DNA from: Halichoerus grypus
Taxonomy: Eukaryota > Chordata > Mammalia > Carnivora > Phocidae
DNA length: 64,000 bases
Reading direction: 5' to 3'
NCBI RefSeq assembly: GCF_964656455.1
Contig: NC_135718.1
Location: 149,712,762 to 149,776,761, forward strand
A program made the translations under genes and the position numbers. A model generated the notes under the pieces. The model was given only the letters and a program-made list of their open reading frames with translations, was not told the DNA's origin and did no database searches. Shown here one piece after another: positions 54,180 through 64,000 of this stretch; positions within the stretch are counted from its first letter, which is position 1; every line of letters starts with the position of its first letter.

Positions 54180-54680
54180 AGCCCGTAGGCGATGAACCAT
54201 CACCAAATGGTTTCGAGCAGGACAATTCCTGCAGACTTGCCTTTAGACAGAGGAGCCGGGCAGCCGTGCTGAGGACAGGGAGGGTGCGGTCAAGCCTGGG
54301 GCGCAGCCTCGGTGTGGAGGGCGACTGCAATAGTCTGTGCAGTAACAGGACATGGTCCTCCTCCCCAGGCAGGGGCTCACAGGAGACACACGTTTGAGCA
54401 ATATTTGAGAGGCCCTATCAGTAAGGGTGACTGTGGGGGCAGTAAAGTGACCCTGAGGTTTCTGGCTTCCATTCCTGCATGGATAAGGTGCCTGCAATGA
54501 GATAAGCAAACGGGAGGAGAAAAAAAGACTCAGGGGAGAGGGTTCACAGCAAAGAAAAGAGACTGTGGAAATGATGAATTCCGCTTTTGACATATCGAAG
54601 TGAAGGCGCCTCTGGGACTTCCAAATGGGGGCGTCACACAAGGATGTATGGGTCTCAAACTCTAAAGAGAAGTTTATAAA
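54180..54680 (-). repeat. L2 ORF-region, reverse
   Basis: GGTTTCGAGCAGGACAATTC, GCGACTGCAATAGTCTGTGC, GTGACCCTGAGGTTTCTGGC, GACATATCGAAGTGAAGGCG and CTGGGACTTCCAAATGGGG match antisense L2 further upstream than the 50470-50770 piece. Confidence 0.6.
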
Positions 54681-54889
54681 AATCAAATGATGGCCTTATT
54701 TACATCCAGTGCTGTACAGTCTGGCAGGGTTCCCAGACCGGAGAAAGGCACCAGCAGGGACACAGAAGACGCTGCCCGGACTGACGTTTGGTAACGCAGG
54801 GCCCGGCAGCATGTTCTCAGAGGACGTCTGAGCCAGGAGTAAGCGGGCTGCAGTCTCGTGCTGGTTCTGACATCACAACCATCCCACGT

Positions 54890-55085
54890 TCAAGCTCTGG
54901 ACGGAATCCCAGATTTCCCCCTTCCCAGCTCTGTGACTCAGGACGAGTGAGTTAGCCTCTCCTGGGCCTCGGTTTCCTCATCTGTAAAATGGGACAATGA
55001 CCATGCCTATGCCACGCAGAGTTGCGGAGAGGATCAAGTCACGGGACACTTGTGAAGCTCTCTGCCGGAGCTCGACACCGTGACA
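54890..55085 (+). repeat. MIR, forward
   Basis: CTCTGGACGGAATCCCAGAT, CCAGCTCTGTGACTCAGGAC, GCCTCGGTTTCCTCATCTGT, AAAATGGGACAATGACCATG and GAGGATCAAGTCACGG follow MIR order closely. Confidence 0.82.
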
Positions 55086-55447
55086 CAGCACAATCTCTAT
55101 TCAGATTTGGTCGTTACTGATAAGGACAGCGGCAAGATCATTAGTTGAGTGGGTCATTTCCCTCTGAGGACCTTATCTGTAAAGAAGGGATAAGACTCGC
55201 TTTTTATGGGGTTCCTGGAGACTAAAATTACAGGACAATGGACATGAACTTAACTATGAAGTACTCCTAAGGAACGGATTGGGCCGTTCAGCAGGGGCCC
55301 GAGAGGTCTCCCCCCAAGCAGCTCAGGTCCTCAGTGAGCCGAGCGGAGCACCCCTGTCCTTGAGTGTGCGGCTCGGGATCCAAAGAGGAAACAGCTACAC
55401 ACTAAAGCCTGTGTGACGTGCTGAGTGCAAAGACATCACAGAAGAGC
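55086..55447. other. Unique sequence
   Basis: No gene or repeat recognised. Confidence 0.35.
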
Positions 55448-55985
55448 GTGCCACTCAATTAAAAGGAAGAAATTTAACATGTTACTATATGGATGGTCCC
55501 CGAAAACACTGTACTTAGTGAAATACGTCAGAGAAAGGCAAATATTGCAGGAGACTCCACTTACAGGAGGATTCTGGAAAAGGCAAAATCCTAGAGACAG
55601 CAAGCAGAATCAAGATTACCAGGGCTGGAGCGAAAAGAGGCGATTATTGTTTAGTGGGTACAGAGTTCATGTTGGAGACAGTGAGGAGGTTTCGAATATA
55701 GATAGTGCTGAAGGACACATAATTGTAAACATATTTAAGATTTTATTTATTTGTCACAGAGAGAGAGAGCACAAGCAGCGGGCAGAGGGAGAAGCAGGCT
55801 CCCCACCGAGCCGGGTGCCCGACGCAGGGCTCGATCCCAGGACCCCAGGATCATGACCTGAGCCAAAGGCAGACGCTTAACCGACTGAGCCAACCAGGCG
55901 CCCTGAGAATTGTGAACATATTTAGTGCCACTGAGTTGTACACTTACAAATGGTTAAATGATAAGTAATATGGATATTTAAAAAT
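55448..55985 (+). repeat. L1M 3' end, forward, interrupted by SINE
   Basis: AAAAGGAAGAAATTTAACAT, GTGAAATACGTCAGAGAAAG, AGACTCCACTTACAGGAGG, GATTACCAGGGCTGGAG, GTGGGTACAGAGTTCATGTT; after the SINE AGTGCCACTGAGTTGTACAC and AAATGGTTAAATGATAAG. Confidence 0.8.
55738..55904 (-). mobile_element. Can-SINE nested in L1M, reverse
   Basis: AGATTTTATTTATTTGTCAC tail, short GA-rich block, CTCGATCCCAGGACCCCAGG B-box region and GAGCCAACCAGGCGCCCT head. TSD AATTGTAAACATATTTA at 55721-55737 and AATTGTGAACATATTTA at 55908-55924, one mismatch. Confidence 0.96.
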
Positions 55986-56149
55986 CCACAGAAGTACAAG
56001 GAGTGGCTACTCAGTTACTAACAGCAGAAACATGAACAAATGGGTCCCCAAAGGCTGGCTGGTGTAGCAGCAACGAAGTAGGGTTCTTCCTATCCTCCTG
56101 GTGTGATGGAGAAACACTGCCATTTCAGGCATTAAGCGGGTTGTTCAAG

Positions 56150-56390
56150 AATCTGTGGACTGGGCTGGGCAATATTCAAATGCTCCCATGGAAACACAAT
56201 TACATTATTTCTTACTCTTGAGCATAAATGGCTGCAATCAAGACAGCTTTTGAAAAGCAAAAGGGTGTTTGGCTTTGATAATAACTGATTCTTACTAACT
56301 CCTCTGCTGATGGATAATGAATTTAGCAGTTCTGCCCCAGTTTTAAACTCATTCCCAAATTGTTCACCCTAGGAGAACAAAAGCTTCTCG
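56150..56390. other. Candidate conserved non-coding element
   Basis: Repeat-free. Includes AATATTCAAATGCTCCCATG, GGAAACACAATTACATTATT, ATAAATGGCTGCAATC, TTGGCTTTGATAATAACTG and GGATAATGAATTTAGC. Homeodomain and SOX/TCF-like cores are dense; no alignment was possible. Confidence 0.35.
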
Positions 56391-56499
56391 TGCAGGGTGA
56401 CTTTTCAGTCCAGTATAGGTTCAGGGGAAAGATAAATGCATTTTTTCATGTGTGATCCGGCATTCAGTAGGTACTAAGTGAACCAGATCCTCATGTAGT

Positions 56500-56960
56500 G
56501 TGATCTACCATCCCTACCTGGAACTCTTGAGTCTCCAGACACACTGACCTTCTCACTGTTTCTTGAACCCACAAAGCCCATTCCTGCCCCAGGGCCTTTG
56601 CACTTACTGTCTTCTCTGTCTGGGTATCTTCCTCCAGATATTTACATGGTCCTCCCGCCCTTCCATATTCACATCTCCAGAGATTCAGAGGTCACCATAA
56701 TGCAGAGGCCTTTTCCAATAATCCATATAAAATGGCACCCACCCCCTACCTCCCGACACTATCTATCCTATTTTCTGCTCTGTCTTCCTGCAGAGAATTC
56801 ACATGTGATACAGTAGGCTAATGGTCTCCTCCCCTACCTCCAACCCCAACCACCAGAATAGAAGCTCCAGGCAAACAAGGACTTTGGTTTCTAGACTGCT
56901 GTATCCCCAGAGCCTAAAATGATACTGGCTCATAAAAGGAGTGAATACACTTTTTTTAAA
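56500..56960 (+). repeat. L2 3' end, forward, long
   Basis: CCTGCCCCAGGGCCTTTGCA, TGTCTTCTCTGTCTGGGTAT, CTTCCTCCAGATATTTACAT, GGTCCTCCCGCCC, AGAATAGAAGCTCCAGGC, CTGTATCCCCAGAGCCTAAA and AAAAGGAGTGAATACAC follow L2 order clearly. Confidence 0.82.
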
Positions 56961-57184
56961 TGAGTACAGGAAAAAAATTAGGTTCTGCTCTCGGCACACC
57001 ATTCATATTGATGAGAATGCCTCGCCCCAGTTCCCCTAAGAAAGCAATGATTTGTTTTTCCTTCGGCTGAGAAGACAGCTGTGACCTCCCCATCACATGC
57101 TGCTCAAGCCACATCAAGTGTTTTCTGAAGTTCAACAAAGTCTGGCCCCCTTTCAAAGAAAATAAAAAATGGTTTTGCAAACAC

Positions 57185-57600
57185 CCATTGTTTGAATGAA
57201 TACATGATATGTGCTATATCCACACTACGGAATATTATTTGGGAATAAAAAGAAATGAAATGCTGATACATGTCACAACATTAATGAAGCTCGTAAACAT
57301 GATGCAAAATCAAAGAAGCCAGACATATAGGGCCATGTGTCGTAGGATGCCATTTCTAGGAAATGTCCAGAACAGACAAATCCATAAAGACAGGAAGTAG
57401 ATTGGTGGTTGCCTAGGGCTGGGGGCCTCAGGGGAGAGACTAAGAAGTGCTGGCTAAGGAGCGTAATTTCTTTTCAGGATGATGAAAATGCTCTAAACTT
57501 GACTGCAGTAATGGTTGCACAATGCTAGGAACAGACTAAACACTGATGAATTATGTCCCTGAAACAGGTGAATTGTAGGGTCTGTGAGTTAAGTGTCCAT
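57185..57600 (+). repeat. L1M 3' end, forward
   Basis: TGTGCTATATCCACACTACG, GAATATTATTTGGGAATAAA, GAAATGCTGATACATGTC, AAGAAGCCAGACATATAGG, TTGGTGGTTGCCTAGGGCTG and AATGGTTGCACAATGCTAGG follow L1M order; broken frames. Confidence 0.8.
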
Positions 57601-58513
57601 AAAGTCGCTACCGAAATGAGCCCCGACAAATCAGCTTTGTCACATCATTGCATGTGTATGGCCTAAGACTAGATAGCACGTACTCATGCATCCAGGTCTG
57701 ATACAAATTTCTAAATTAAACACAAATTATATACCCAATCAATTCAAAGTAACGCTGTTCACGTCAGAGAAGATTTTTGTTATTTCACTGAAATCCTATC
57801 ACTGACCACCTTGCCCCAGGTCTCTTAAATCTGGCGCACACAACCTCGGGGGTGATACTCCATACTGTGACAACCAGGATGGCCCACCAGGTGCCAACAC
57901 GTCAGAAGAGCTGCTGGAATTAACGAGAACAGGCCCCGGTTCCAGCAGCCATGAACAGCTCTACCTGCGTGCCCGGGGGGCACGGCTGCATAGAGCCCTG
58001 CCCTCGGCCCCACGCTCCACCCACCAAACCCACTTTCTGCCACTTCCCTCTGTCCAAACTGCTGCCCAGTCCTCCAGTCATCCGTCCCTCCTCTCACGGG
58101 AGTTCGTTATAGACGCAGGATGAACTTTTCTTTCTCTCCGGCGCGTGACAATCACAGACAAAGTGCTTGGAGCGAACTCCAGCAGACAAACACTACCGCG
58201 GACGGTGAATCCGTTCACGGCACAGGGGCAGACGGTGGTCCTCCAACAGGCTGGAACAGGCTTAGGAGACTTTACTAGGATCAAATGGAAACACCGAATT
58301 TTAAAAGTCTCCCAGAGGATTCTCGGGCCCTGGAGAACACACTTATAGATTGCAAGAGTGCCACGGAACCCCTTCTGAGAAGCCGTCATCTACAGAGGAA
58401 GGAAAAAAGTAACTGACGCACAAAGTTGAGGAGGTCTTTAACAGCGTACCTTGACTGGGTGCCAACTCCCCACCGTCCCTGCCTGATACACACTAGTTAG
58501 GAAGGGGGGCAAG
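57601..58513. other. Unique sequence
   Basis: No gene or repeat recognised. Confidence 0.35.
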
Positions 58514-58658
58514 GGGGCGCCTGGGTGGCGCAGTTGGTTGAGCATCTGACTTTTGATCTCGGCTCAGGTCGTGATCTCAGGGGGTCGTGGGATCGAGCCC
58601 CGCGTCAGGCTCCATGCCCCTCCTCCACCTCTCTAAAATCTTTTTCAAAAAAAAAAAG
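58514..58658 (+). mobile_element. Can-SINE, forward, lacking most of CT-rich block
   Basis: GGGGCGCCTGGGTGGCGCAG head, TTTTGATCTCGGCTCAGGTC, GTCGTGGGATCGAGCCCC and CAGGCTCCATGCCCCTCC then straight to CTCTAAAATCTTTTT and an A-run. Flanks AAGGGGGGCAAGG and AAGGGGGGAAGG may be the TSD. Confidence 0.92.
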
Positions 58659-58671
58659 GGGGGAAGGATCT

Positions 58672-58860
58672 ATTATTTACTGAGCACAATCCCGGTGGAC
58701 AGGCTTTGCTCAGTGCTTTGCAGGGACATGTGTAGGTGTAAGTGACATCTGCCAAGACAACATCCCAGTCTTATTGATGATTAACAAAGGCCAACGGGTT
58801 AAGAAACTTGTCATTCAGGCAGCAAAGAGAGGACAGGATTTGAGCAGACGGTGTCCTGGC
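58672..58860 (-). repeat. MIR, reverse
   Basis: TATTATTTACTGAGCACAAT, TTTGCTCAGTGCTTTGCAGG, GGTTAAGAAACTTGTCATTC and GAGAGGACAGGATTTGAGC follow reverse MIR order. Confidence 0.7.
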
Positions 58861-58934
58861 CCCCGACTAGAGCACCTTAATGAAAGGGTGGACTCTTCCC
58901 GATCCTTGCTACAAGCCAAACACTCTGATCCCAC

Positions 58935-59425
58935 GGTGGGAGGCAGAACGGGGACACCCCCTCCCCATGAGGTCCCTGACCTGATCTCCAAACCCTGTGA
59001 GTGTGTCACCCTTACACGGCAACAGGGGCTCTGCCCTGTCATTCAGTTACAGGCTCTGAGACGGGGAGACTAAGCTGGATCATCAGGGGAGCGCCGTAAG
59101 GAGAGGCCTGTGTACTGACAAGGGTCCCGATGAGGGAAAGGGGAAGGCAGGAGGATCAGAGCAGAGGTCCCAGGGCTGGGACTGCTGGCTCGGGAGATGG
59201 AAGGGGGTCCAGGGCCCAGGAATTCAGGCAGCCTCTAGAAGCTGGAAAAGCAAGGGCACAGATTCTCTCCTAGGGCCTCAAGAAGGAAAGCAGCCCTGCC
59301 AACTCCTTGATTTAAGCCCCATTTCAAAATTTTTGACCTCCAGATCTTTAAGACAATAACCCTGAGTTGTGTTATGCCCCTACATTTGTACTCATTTGTT
59401 ACGGGAGCCAAAGGGAGTAACAGGG
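58935..59425 (+). mobile_element. LTR-like repeat (MaLR/MLT1-type)
   Basis: GTGGGAGGCAGAACGGGGAC, GACCTGATCTCCAAACCCTG, GGCAGCCTCTAGAAGCTGGA, AGATTCTCTCCTAGGGCCTC, GACCTCCAGATCTTTAAGAC and TACTCATTTGTTACGGGAGC. Aligns by eye with 42905-43590 and 61430-61885. Confidence 0.6.
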
Positions 59426-60499
59426 CCGTGCTAAGGTACCGAGAGAGGGGTCTGCATTGCCCCTGACACTGTTCCGAGGCAGACACGCCAGGCCTGAACT
59501 TGAGAAGGAGAAGCAGTACCGACAAAGGAGCATGTGATGCGGGAAACCGCGCAGAGAGAGGGTTACGCACGGGGGGCTGGGATGCCGTGGCTTACCCGCG
59601 GTGGGGGAGGAAGGCCGGCAGGGACAGGGGGCCCTCGCAAGCACTGACGCTGCCCCACACAGCCCGCCGGCCCGCCCAGGGCCAGGATGTCCTCTCAAGA
59701 AGCACGCAGGGCCGTTTCATGTTGGGGTTGTTTTCCCTTGAGAAAAGGTTCTGGAAGAGTCAAGCAATACCAGAAGGGAGCTGTGGGAGAGGGGAGGGCT
59801 TGGCCACTTCCTGGTCACCGGTCCACTCTGTTCAAGGCCACGGACCACACCCACTCCCGAGCAGCCACATTTGAGAAATCAAGTCACCACTAGACAGAAA
59901 TCTCTGATCCCATACTGGACCCCTGTGAAAACTGTCTACAGCGTGGCCGAGAGTTCATCCAGCCCACAGCTGGAGGAGCGGCAACGGGAGACGAACCATC
60001 TTTGGGTGCATCTGGATGCAAGCACACACACGGCTTCAGGTCCAGGCTGCACTGGCTTCCGTGAGGCTGCGTCACGTTTCTGCAGCAGGGGTCCATCCCC
60101 TGGTCTTCTCACGGCCAGAAATCCGGCGTTCAGCCACAAGGACAGCTGTCTGTCCCCTTTCCGGCACCAAAGGCCCAGCAAGATGCCTCTCCCCTTCCTC
60201 ACCTGAGGCTCCCCTTCTAGAAGCTAGGAGAGGCCCCACAGGTGAGGAAGGAATGGAACAGCAGGTGCCACGCTCGAGCCCAGCCCGGCTCTCCGCAGGC
60301 TGGAGCCCCCGCATTCCTCCTTCCCGGCCGCCCCTCGGCAAAACCTCCCTGGGTTTCACTGCTTGATGCTCACATGGTTATCATCGAAGATTCATTTTCT
60401 CAGTCACCCAACAGAAGTGCAGGCTGTCATGCTGACAGACTGCAAAGTCACTCAAGTGCTGCAAAGAGAGGGGTGAGATGCCCAAGAACGCAGGAAGGG
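59426..60499. other. GC-rich unique block
   Basis: No gene recognised; frames of 90-124 codons overlap on both strands. 59565-59690 is locally GC-rich but has few CpGs. Confidence 0.35.
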
Positions 60500-60575
60500 A
60501 CAAAATGACCTGTTGGGGGTGGGGAGGCCTCCCCAAGGAAGGGACCTTTGCACTGAAATCTGTAAGACGACACTG
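60500..60575 (-). repeat. L2, reverse (possible)
   Basis: GGAGGCCTCCCCAAGGAAGG, GACCTTTGCACTGAAATCTG resemble antisense L2. Short. Confidence 0.4.
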
Positions 60576-60689
60576 GCCATTACAAGGACTTACACGAAGC
60601 AGCGTGCTGTCTCTCGGGGTATTTATCTGCATTTACAAAATGCTTTGAAACCCAAAAGAAGGTATAAAAGTGATACAGATGAATGTAAA

Positions 60690-60860
60690 TAGCCCTTTAT
60701 GGCTTACAAAGTATCTTTTCATGCATTATCCCAGATCTAACAACAGCACCAGAGAGACACAAGAAGTATCATCCTCTCCCTTTTATAAACAAGGAAGCAG
60801 AAATTAACGGTTACACCTTCCATCAAGAAGATGCAAAGCCCGGCTCTCATTCGTCCTCAT
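60690..60860 (-). repeat. MIR-like, reverse
   Basis: CCCTTTATGGCTTACAAAGT, TTTTCATGCATTATCCCAG and CCTCTCCCTTTTATAAACAA resemble a reverse MIR/MIR3. Confidence 0.5.
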
Positions 60861-61429
60861 TGAGAGCTCTAACTGCACAGGGCTGCTTTCCCAGAGAAGC
60901 TGAAAAGTGCAGGGACAGGGACTGGCGATCACGTTGGGAACAAAAGACATGCAAATCATAGCACATATTTGCCCGCTGCGTTCCCCTCTGCACACAGCCA
61001 GCAGGGCGGTGCAAAGCCAGGAGGCTGGAGCCACCCTCCCCCCTCCACCAGAAACCCCCAAGCAAGCAGCCCCAGTTCGAACCAAACCAACCTGGGCTCA
61101 CACAGAACTTGCCTCAACTTTGTCAAGGGTTCTTAAGCTGCACAGCTGGGGGAGGGTAGTCCGTATCCCGTATCCCCTCCTCTCTCCTCCTTCTTCCAGC
61201 TGGTACCTGCTCAGACAGCGGGATCGCTGGTAGACAACAAGCAGGACAATCATCCAGTGCTTGCTTCTGGGGAGTATAAACTTCCCTCTTGCCTGGGTTG
61301 CTCCAGGGATCGGAGGTTAACACGGGAATCCCCACACGGGGCAGCCGACAGGGTGGGGAAAGGATCAGGGCCAGAATCGGAAGGCCTGCTGGGTTTGGTC
61401 TGAGCTCCCCCACTTGGGGTTGGTGGAAC
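60861..61429. other. Unique sequence
   Basis: No gene or repeat recognised. Confidence 0.35.
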
Positions 61430-61885
61430 AGGCCCCCAAAGGTGTCCATGGGCTAACCCCTGCAACCTGCGACTGTTACCATACGTGGCAAAAAGGATGT
61501 TGCAGATGTGAGTAAGAATCACGAGATGGGAAGATTATCCTGGACAGTGCAAGGGGGCCTAGTGTCATCACAAGGGCCCTTGTAAGAGGGAGGCGGGAGG
61601 GTCGGAGTCAGAGGAGGGGGTGTGGAGATGGAAGCAGAGGCCAATGGTGAGAACACAAGACAAGAAGCCTCTTGTGGGCAGCCTCTGGAAGCCGGAAAAG
61701 GCGAGGAACAGATTCTCTCCTAGAGCCTCCAGAAGTAACAGAACCTGGTGAAACTGTTCATTCTAGCCCTGTAAGACGAATTTCAAACTTCTGACCTCCA
61801 GGACCGTAAGCTAATGCCTCTGTGTGGTTTTAAACAAGTCTGGTGATTTGTCACAGTAGCAAAGACAGAATAGGAGGGAAACTGA
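61430..61885 (+). mobile_element. LTR-like repeat (MaLR/MLT1-type)
   Basis: GGATGTTGCAGATGTGAGTA, GATTATCCTGGACAGTGCAA, GTCATCACAAGGGCCCTTGT, GGCAGCCTCTGGAAGCCGGA, CAGATTCTCTCCTAGAGCCT, CTGACCTCCAGGACCGTAAG and TGATTTGTCACAGTAGCAAA. Third copy of this family. Confidence 0.62.
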
Positions 61886-62599
61886 AGCTTAAGTAAGACA
61901 AACCAAGGAGGGAACAGACCAGGGTCCCCTTGGCCTTGGGGAAAGGGGCACTTCCTGAATGAGCAAAGAGGGCAGTGAGAGACCCCCAAAACCACAGCTA
62001 CCCATGACTGCAGTTCCTTCTAACTCGAAAGGACCCCCAGAGCACCCCAGAATTCATCCTCACTCCCCATCATGGAAACTCCCAGAATCGGTCTGAAGAA
62101 ATCAAAAAAGCAAACACTGAGCAGTGACCTCCCCAGGACCTCGCTCTGCAGCAGTGGAAGGTGCTGGGCCTCCGAAGATCCAGGCCCTCCACCTGTGCGG
62201 CCTTGGGCATCACTGTCCCCCCGGGAAAACCCAGCGGACAAATGGAGGACTTGCAATCACGGTCCCTCCAAACGATGAAGCGCATGCTGGGGTCCCATGC
62301 GCCTGAAGTGTGGAACAACCCTATTCAACTGGGAAAACCACTTAAGTCACTCAGTAAAAATTCCAGGAGTCTGCAGAGACAGCCAGGCAGGAAGTGAAGC
62401 ACTTGGGGCCCAGAGGTAGCTGTGAGGGCACATGTCCCCTGAGCCGCGACATCCTCAGCTGGGGGGTCACCCGGCTGCAGCATCTGCTAATCACGGGCTC
62501 CATCTCAGGAGCCCACAAGGCCTCCCTGTCTCCCCAAACTGGGCTAGATCTCCAGTTACACACTTCCTAACTTCTTGCCCCTCGCCTAATAACTTAAAC
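61886..62599. other. Unique sequence
   Basis: No gene or repeat recognised. Confidence 0.35.
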
Positions 62600-62735
62600 A
62601 GTTATTCGTGTGCTTGTCTCGTCCGTGGCCAAATACCAGCACCCAACAGAATCTTCGGATGCCAGTGAAGCGCACAGTGCTCAAGAAATATCTGCAGAAT
62701 GGAGGAATGAGCCGATGCACGTATGTCATGCCAGT
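62600..62735 (+). repeat. L2 3' end fragment, forward
   Basis: GCTTGTCTCGTCCGTGGCCA, AATACCAGCACCCAACAGAA and GAAATATCTGCAGAATGGAG end resemble the L2 tail. Confidence 0.5.
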
Positions 62736-63424
62736 GGACCACGAGCCAAGGGTCCCCGTCCTCCTCCTCTGCCCCATCCGCCTACCTCTCACACAGGAGA
62801 GCAACCAGGAACACACAGGGTGATCAAACAGATGCAAAAGCAGATTTAAGTTGTAAATGGTGGAGTTCTAAATAACGCACAAGTGACAGAGCAAAAGGAA
62901 GCACTGAACACCCTTTCCCAAGTGGGGCTGGCTCTCCTGCTCCTCGCTTCTTCCTCCGCCACCTGCCAGGTCTCAGGCTCTCATTAAACACCCAGCCCCA
63001 GGAGCAGGCCAACTTTGTACAGCCCTAGGTCTGTATGCCCAGGCAGAGGGACACAAGGGGACCAGGGCAGGCCAGAAGGGGCTCTACTTGGGGGGCTACA
63101 TTCAGAGGTTTTCTAAGAAGTTCTGATGAGTCATCCACGTGGGTGCCACCTCGTATCAAGGACGGCATAACACTGAAGTTACAGCCATTCACAACCCCAA
63201 GCCCCATCCTCAGAAGTACAAGGAACCTCCATGCCCTGGCAGGGAGCAGTTCAGCCAGGAAGCCTCTGTGAAGCACCATGCTCTGCTTCCTGACACCCCT
63301 GAGACCCCCCGCCCCCCGTGCTTAGTGGTTCCCACCGCAACAGATCCTTTCCAGAAAAGGAAAGCCCATCTATTTAAAGATCCAAGAAGGCACATGTTAC
63401 TAAAAATATAAATAATAAAAAAAT
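62736..63424. other. Unique sequence
   Basis: No gene or repeat recognised. Confidence 0.35.
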
Positions 63425-64000
63425 CTTGAAACCCTTGTGTACACATGAGAATTTTAAATGATACAACCATTATAGAAGACAATACGAAATATTAAAAATA
63501 GAATTGCCACATAATTCAGCCATCCCACATCTGGGTATAGATCCAAAAGAATTCAAAGCAGGATCTCAAAGAGATATTTGCACATCCAAGTTCATTGCGG
63601 CATTATTCACAACAGCCAAAAGGAAGAGACCCAAGTGTCCATCAACAGATGAATAAAGAAAATGTGTTAATTGCATACATACAATTGACTACTACACAGT
63701 CTCATAAAGGAAGGAAATCCTGTCACATGCCACAGCATAGATGAACCTCCAGGATATTATGCTAAATGAATTAAGCCAGTCACAAGATGACAAATACAGT
63801 AGGATTCCATTTATGAGGTATCTAAGCAGCCAAAAATCATAGAAACCAGAGTATAAAGGTGGTTGCCAAGGGCTGGGAGAAGAAGGAAAGGGAACTGGTG
63901 TTTCATACAGAGTTTGTTTTGCAAGAGGAAGAAGTTTTAGAAAGATCTGTGGCACGATGTGAACGACACTACTGAACTCTACATTTAAAAATGGTCATAT
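63425..64000 (+). mobile_element. L1 3' end, forward, running off the window
   Basis: GAAACCCTTGTGTACACATG, AATAGAATTGCCACATAATT, CCACATCTGGGTATAGATCC, AAAAGAATTCAAAGCAGGAT, GCGGCATTATTCACAACAGC, CCCAAGTGTCCATCAACAGA, GCATAGATGAACCTCCAGGA, GAATTAAGCCAGTCACAAG and GTGGTTGCCAAGGGCTGGGA follow L1 ORF2 C-terminal and 3' UTR order. Frames are broken. The copy is 5'-truncated and its 3' end lies beyond 64000. Confidence 0.9.

Noticed and set aside
59565..59690. Possible CpG island
   Set aside because: Locally GC-rich, but CpG dinucleotides are too few and the stretch too short.
58935..61885. LTR-like repeats at each end as a possible full provirus
   Set aside because: The copies are no closer to each other than to the third copy, and the DNA between them holds L2 and MIR fragments and not retroviral sequence. 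Two independent insertions are more likely.
1..64000. Functional tRNA, snRNA or Y RNA genes
   Set aside because: The only tRNA-like segments are in Can-SINEs and MIRs; no intact cloverleaf or known small-RNA sequence was seen.

Overview
This window is mammalian nuclear DNA. It is dominated by interspersed repeats and contains no protein-coding gene that I can support. The diagnostic signal is 27 tRNA-derived Can-SINEs, most about 170-210 bp: head G-G-G-G-C-G-C-C-T-G-G-G-T-G-G, a degenerate B box, a CT-rich stretch, and an AATAAA-type A-rich tail, with flanking target-site duplications (TSDs) for most. Can-SINEs are restricted to Carnivora. I see no copy with the young canid SINEC_Cf signature, the felid tail or the mustelid D-loop variant. 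A caniform from the bear or pinniped side of Arctoidea is therefore my best guess. That placement is from memory of the subfamilies, not from an alignment.

Layout: 1-15.9 kb is unique sequence with scattered Can-SINEs and old MIR/L2 fragments. 15.9-17.8 kb is a 5'-truncated L1 3' end carrying a nested SINE. 18-26 kb is mostly unique, with a CA microsatellite and a cluster of hAT-Charlie and LTR relics at 20.6-23.1 kb. 26.9-45.6 kb mixes SINEs (including a SINE inside a SINE), L1M fragments, L2, MIR and LTR-like repeats. 45.6-52.5 kb has no SINE but holds a long stretch of old L1M 3' sequence. 52.5-64 kb returns to SINEs, L1M, L2 and LTR relics, and ends inside another L1 3' end.

The open reading frames on both strands are short (160 codons or fewer), overlap each other on opposite strands, often run through repeats, and resemble no protein I recognise. 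The window is best read as intergenic or intronic DNA. Several AT-rich, repeat-free blocks rich in homeodomain-, POU- or forkhead-like motifs are flagged as candidate conserved non-coding elements; this is a visual impression without alignment. Boundaries of old repeats (MIR, L2, L1M, LTR) are approximate, and their family names come from recall of consensus sequences. I found no evidence of an undescribed biological system; the more useful signals are nested and rearranged retroposons and the candidate regulatory blocks.
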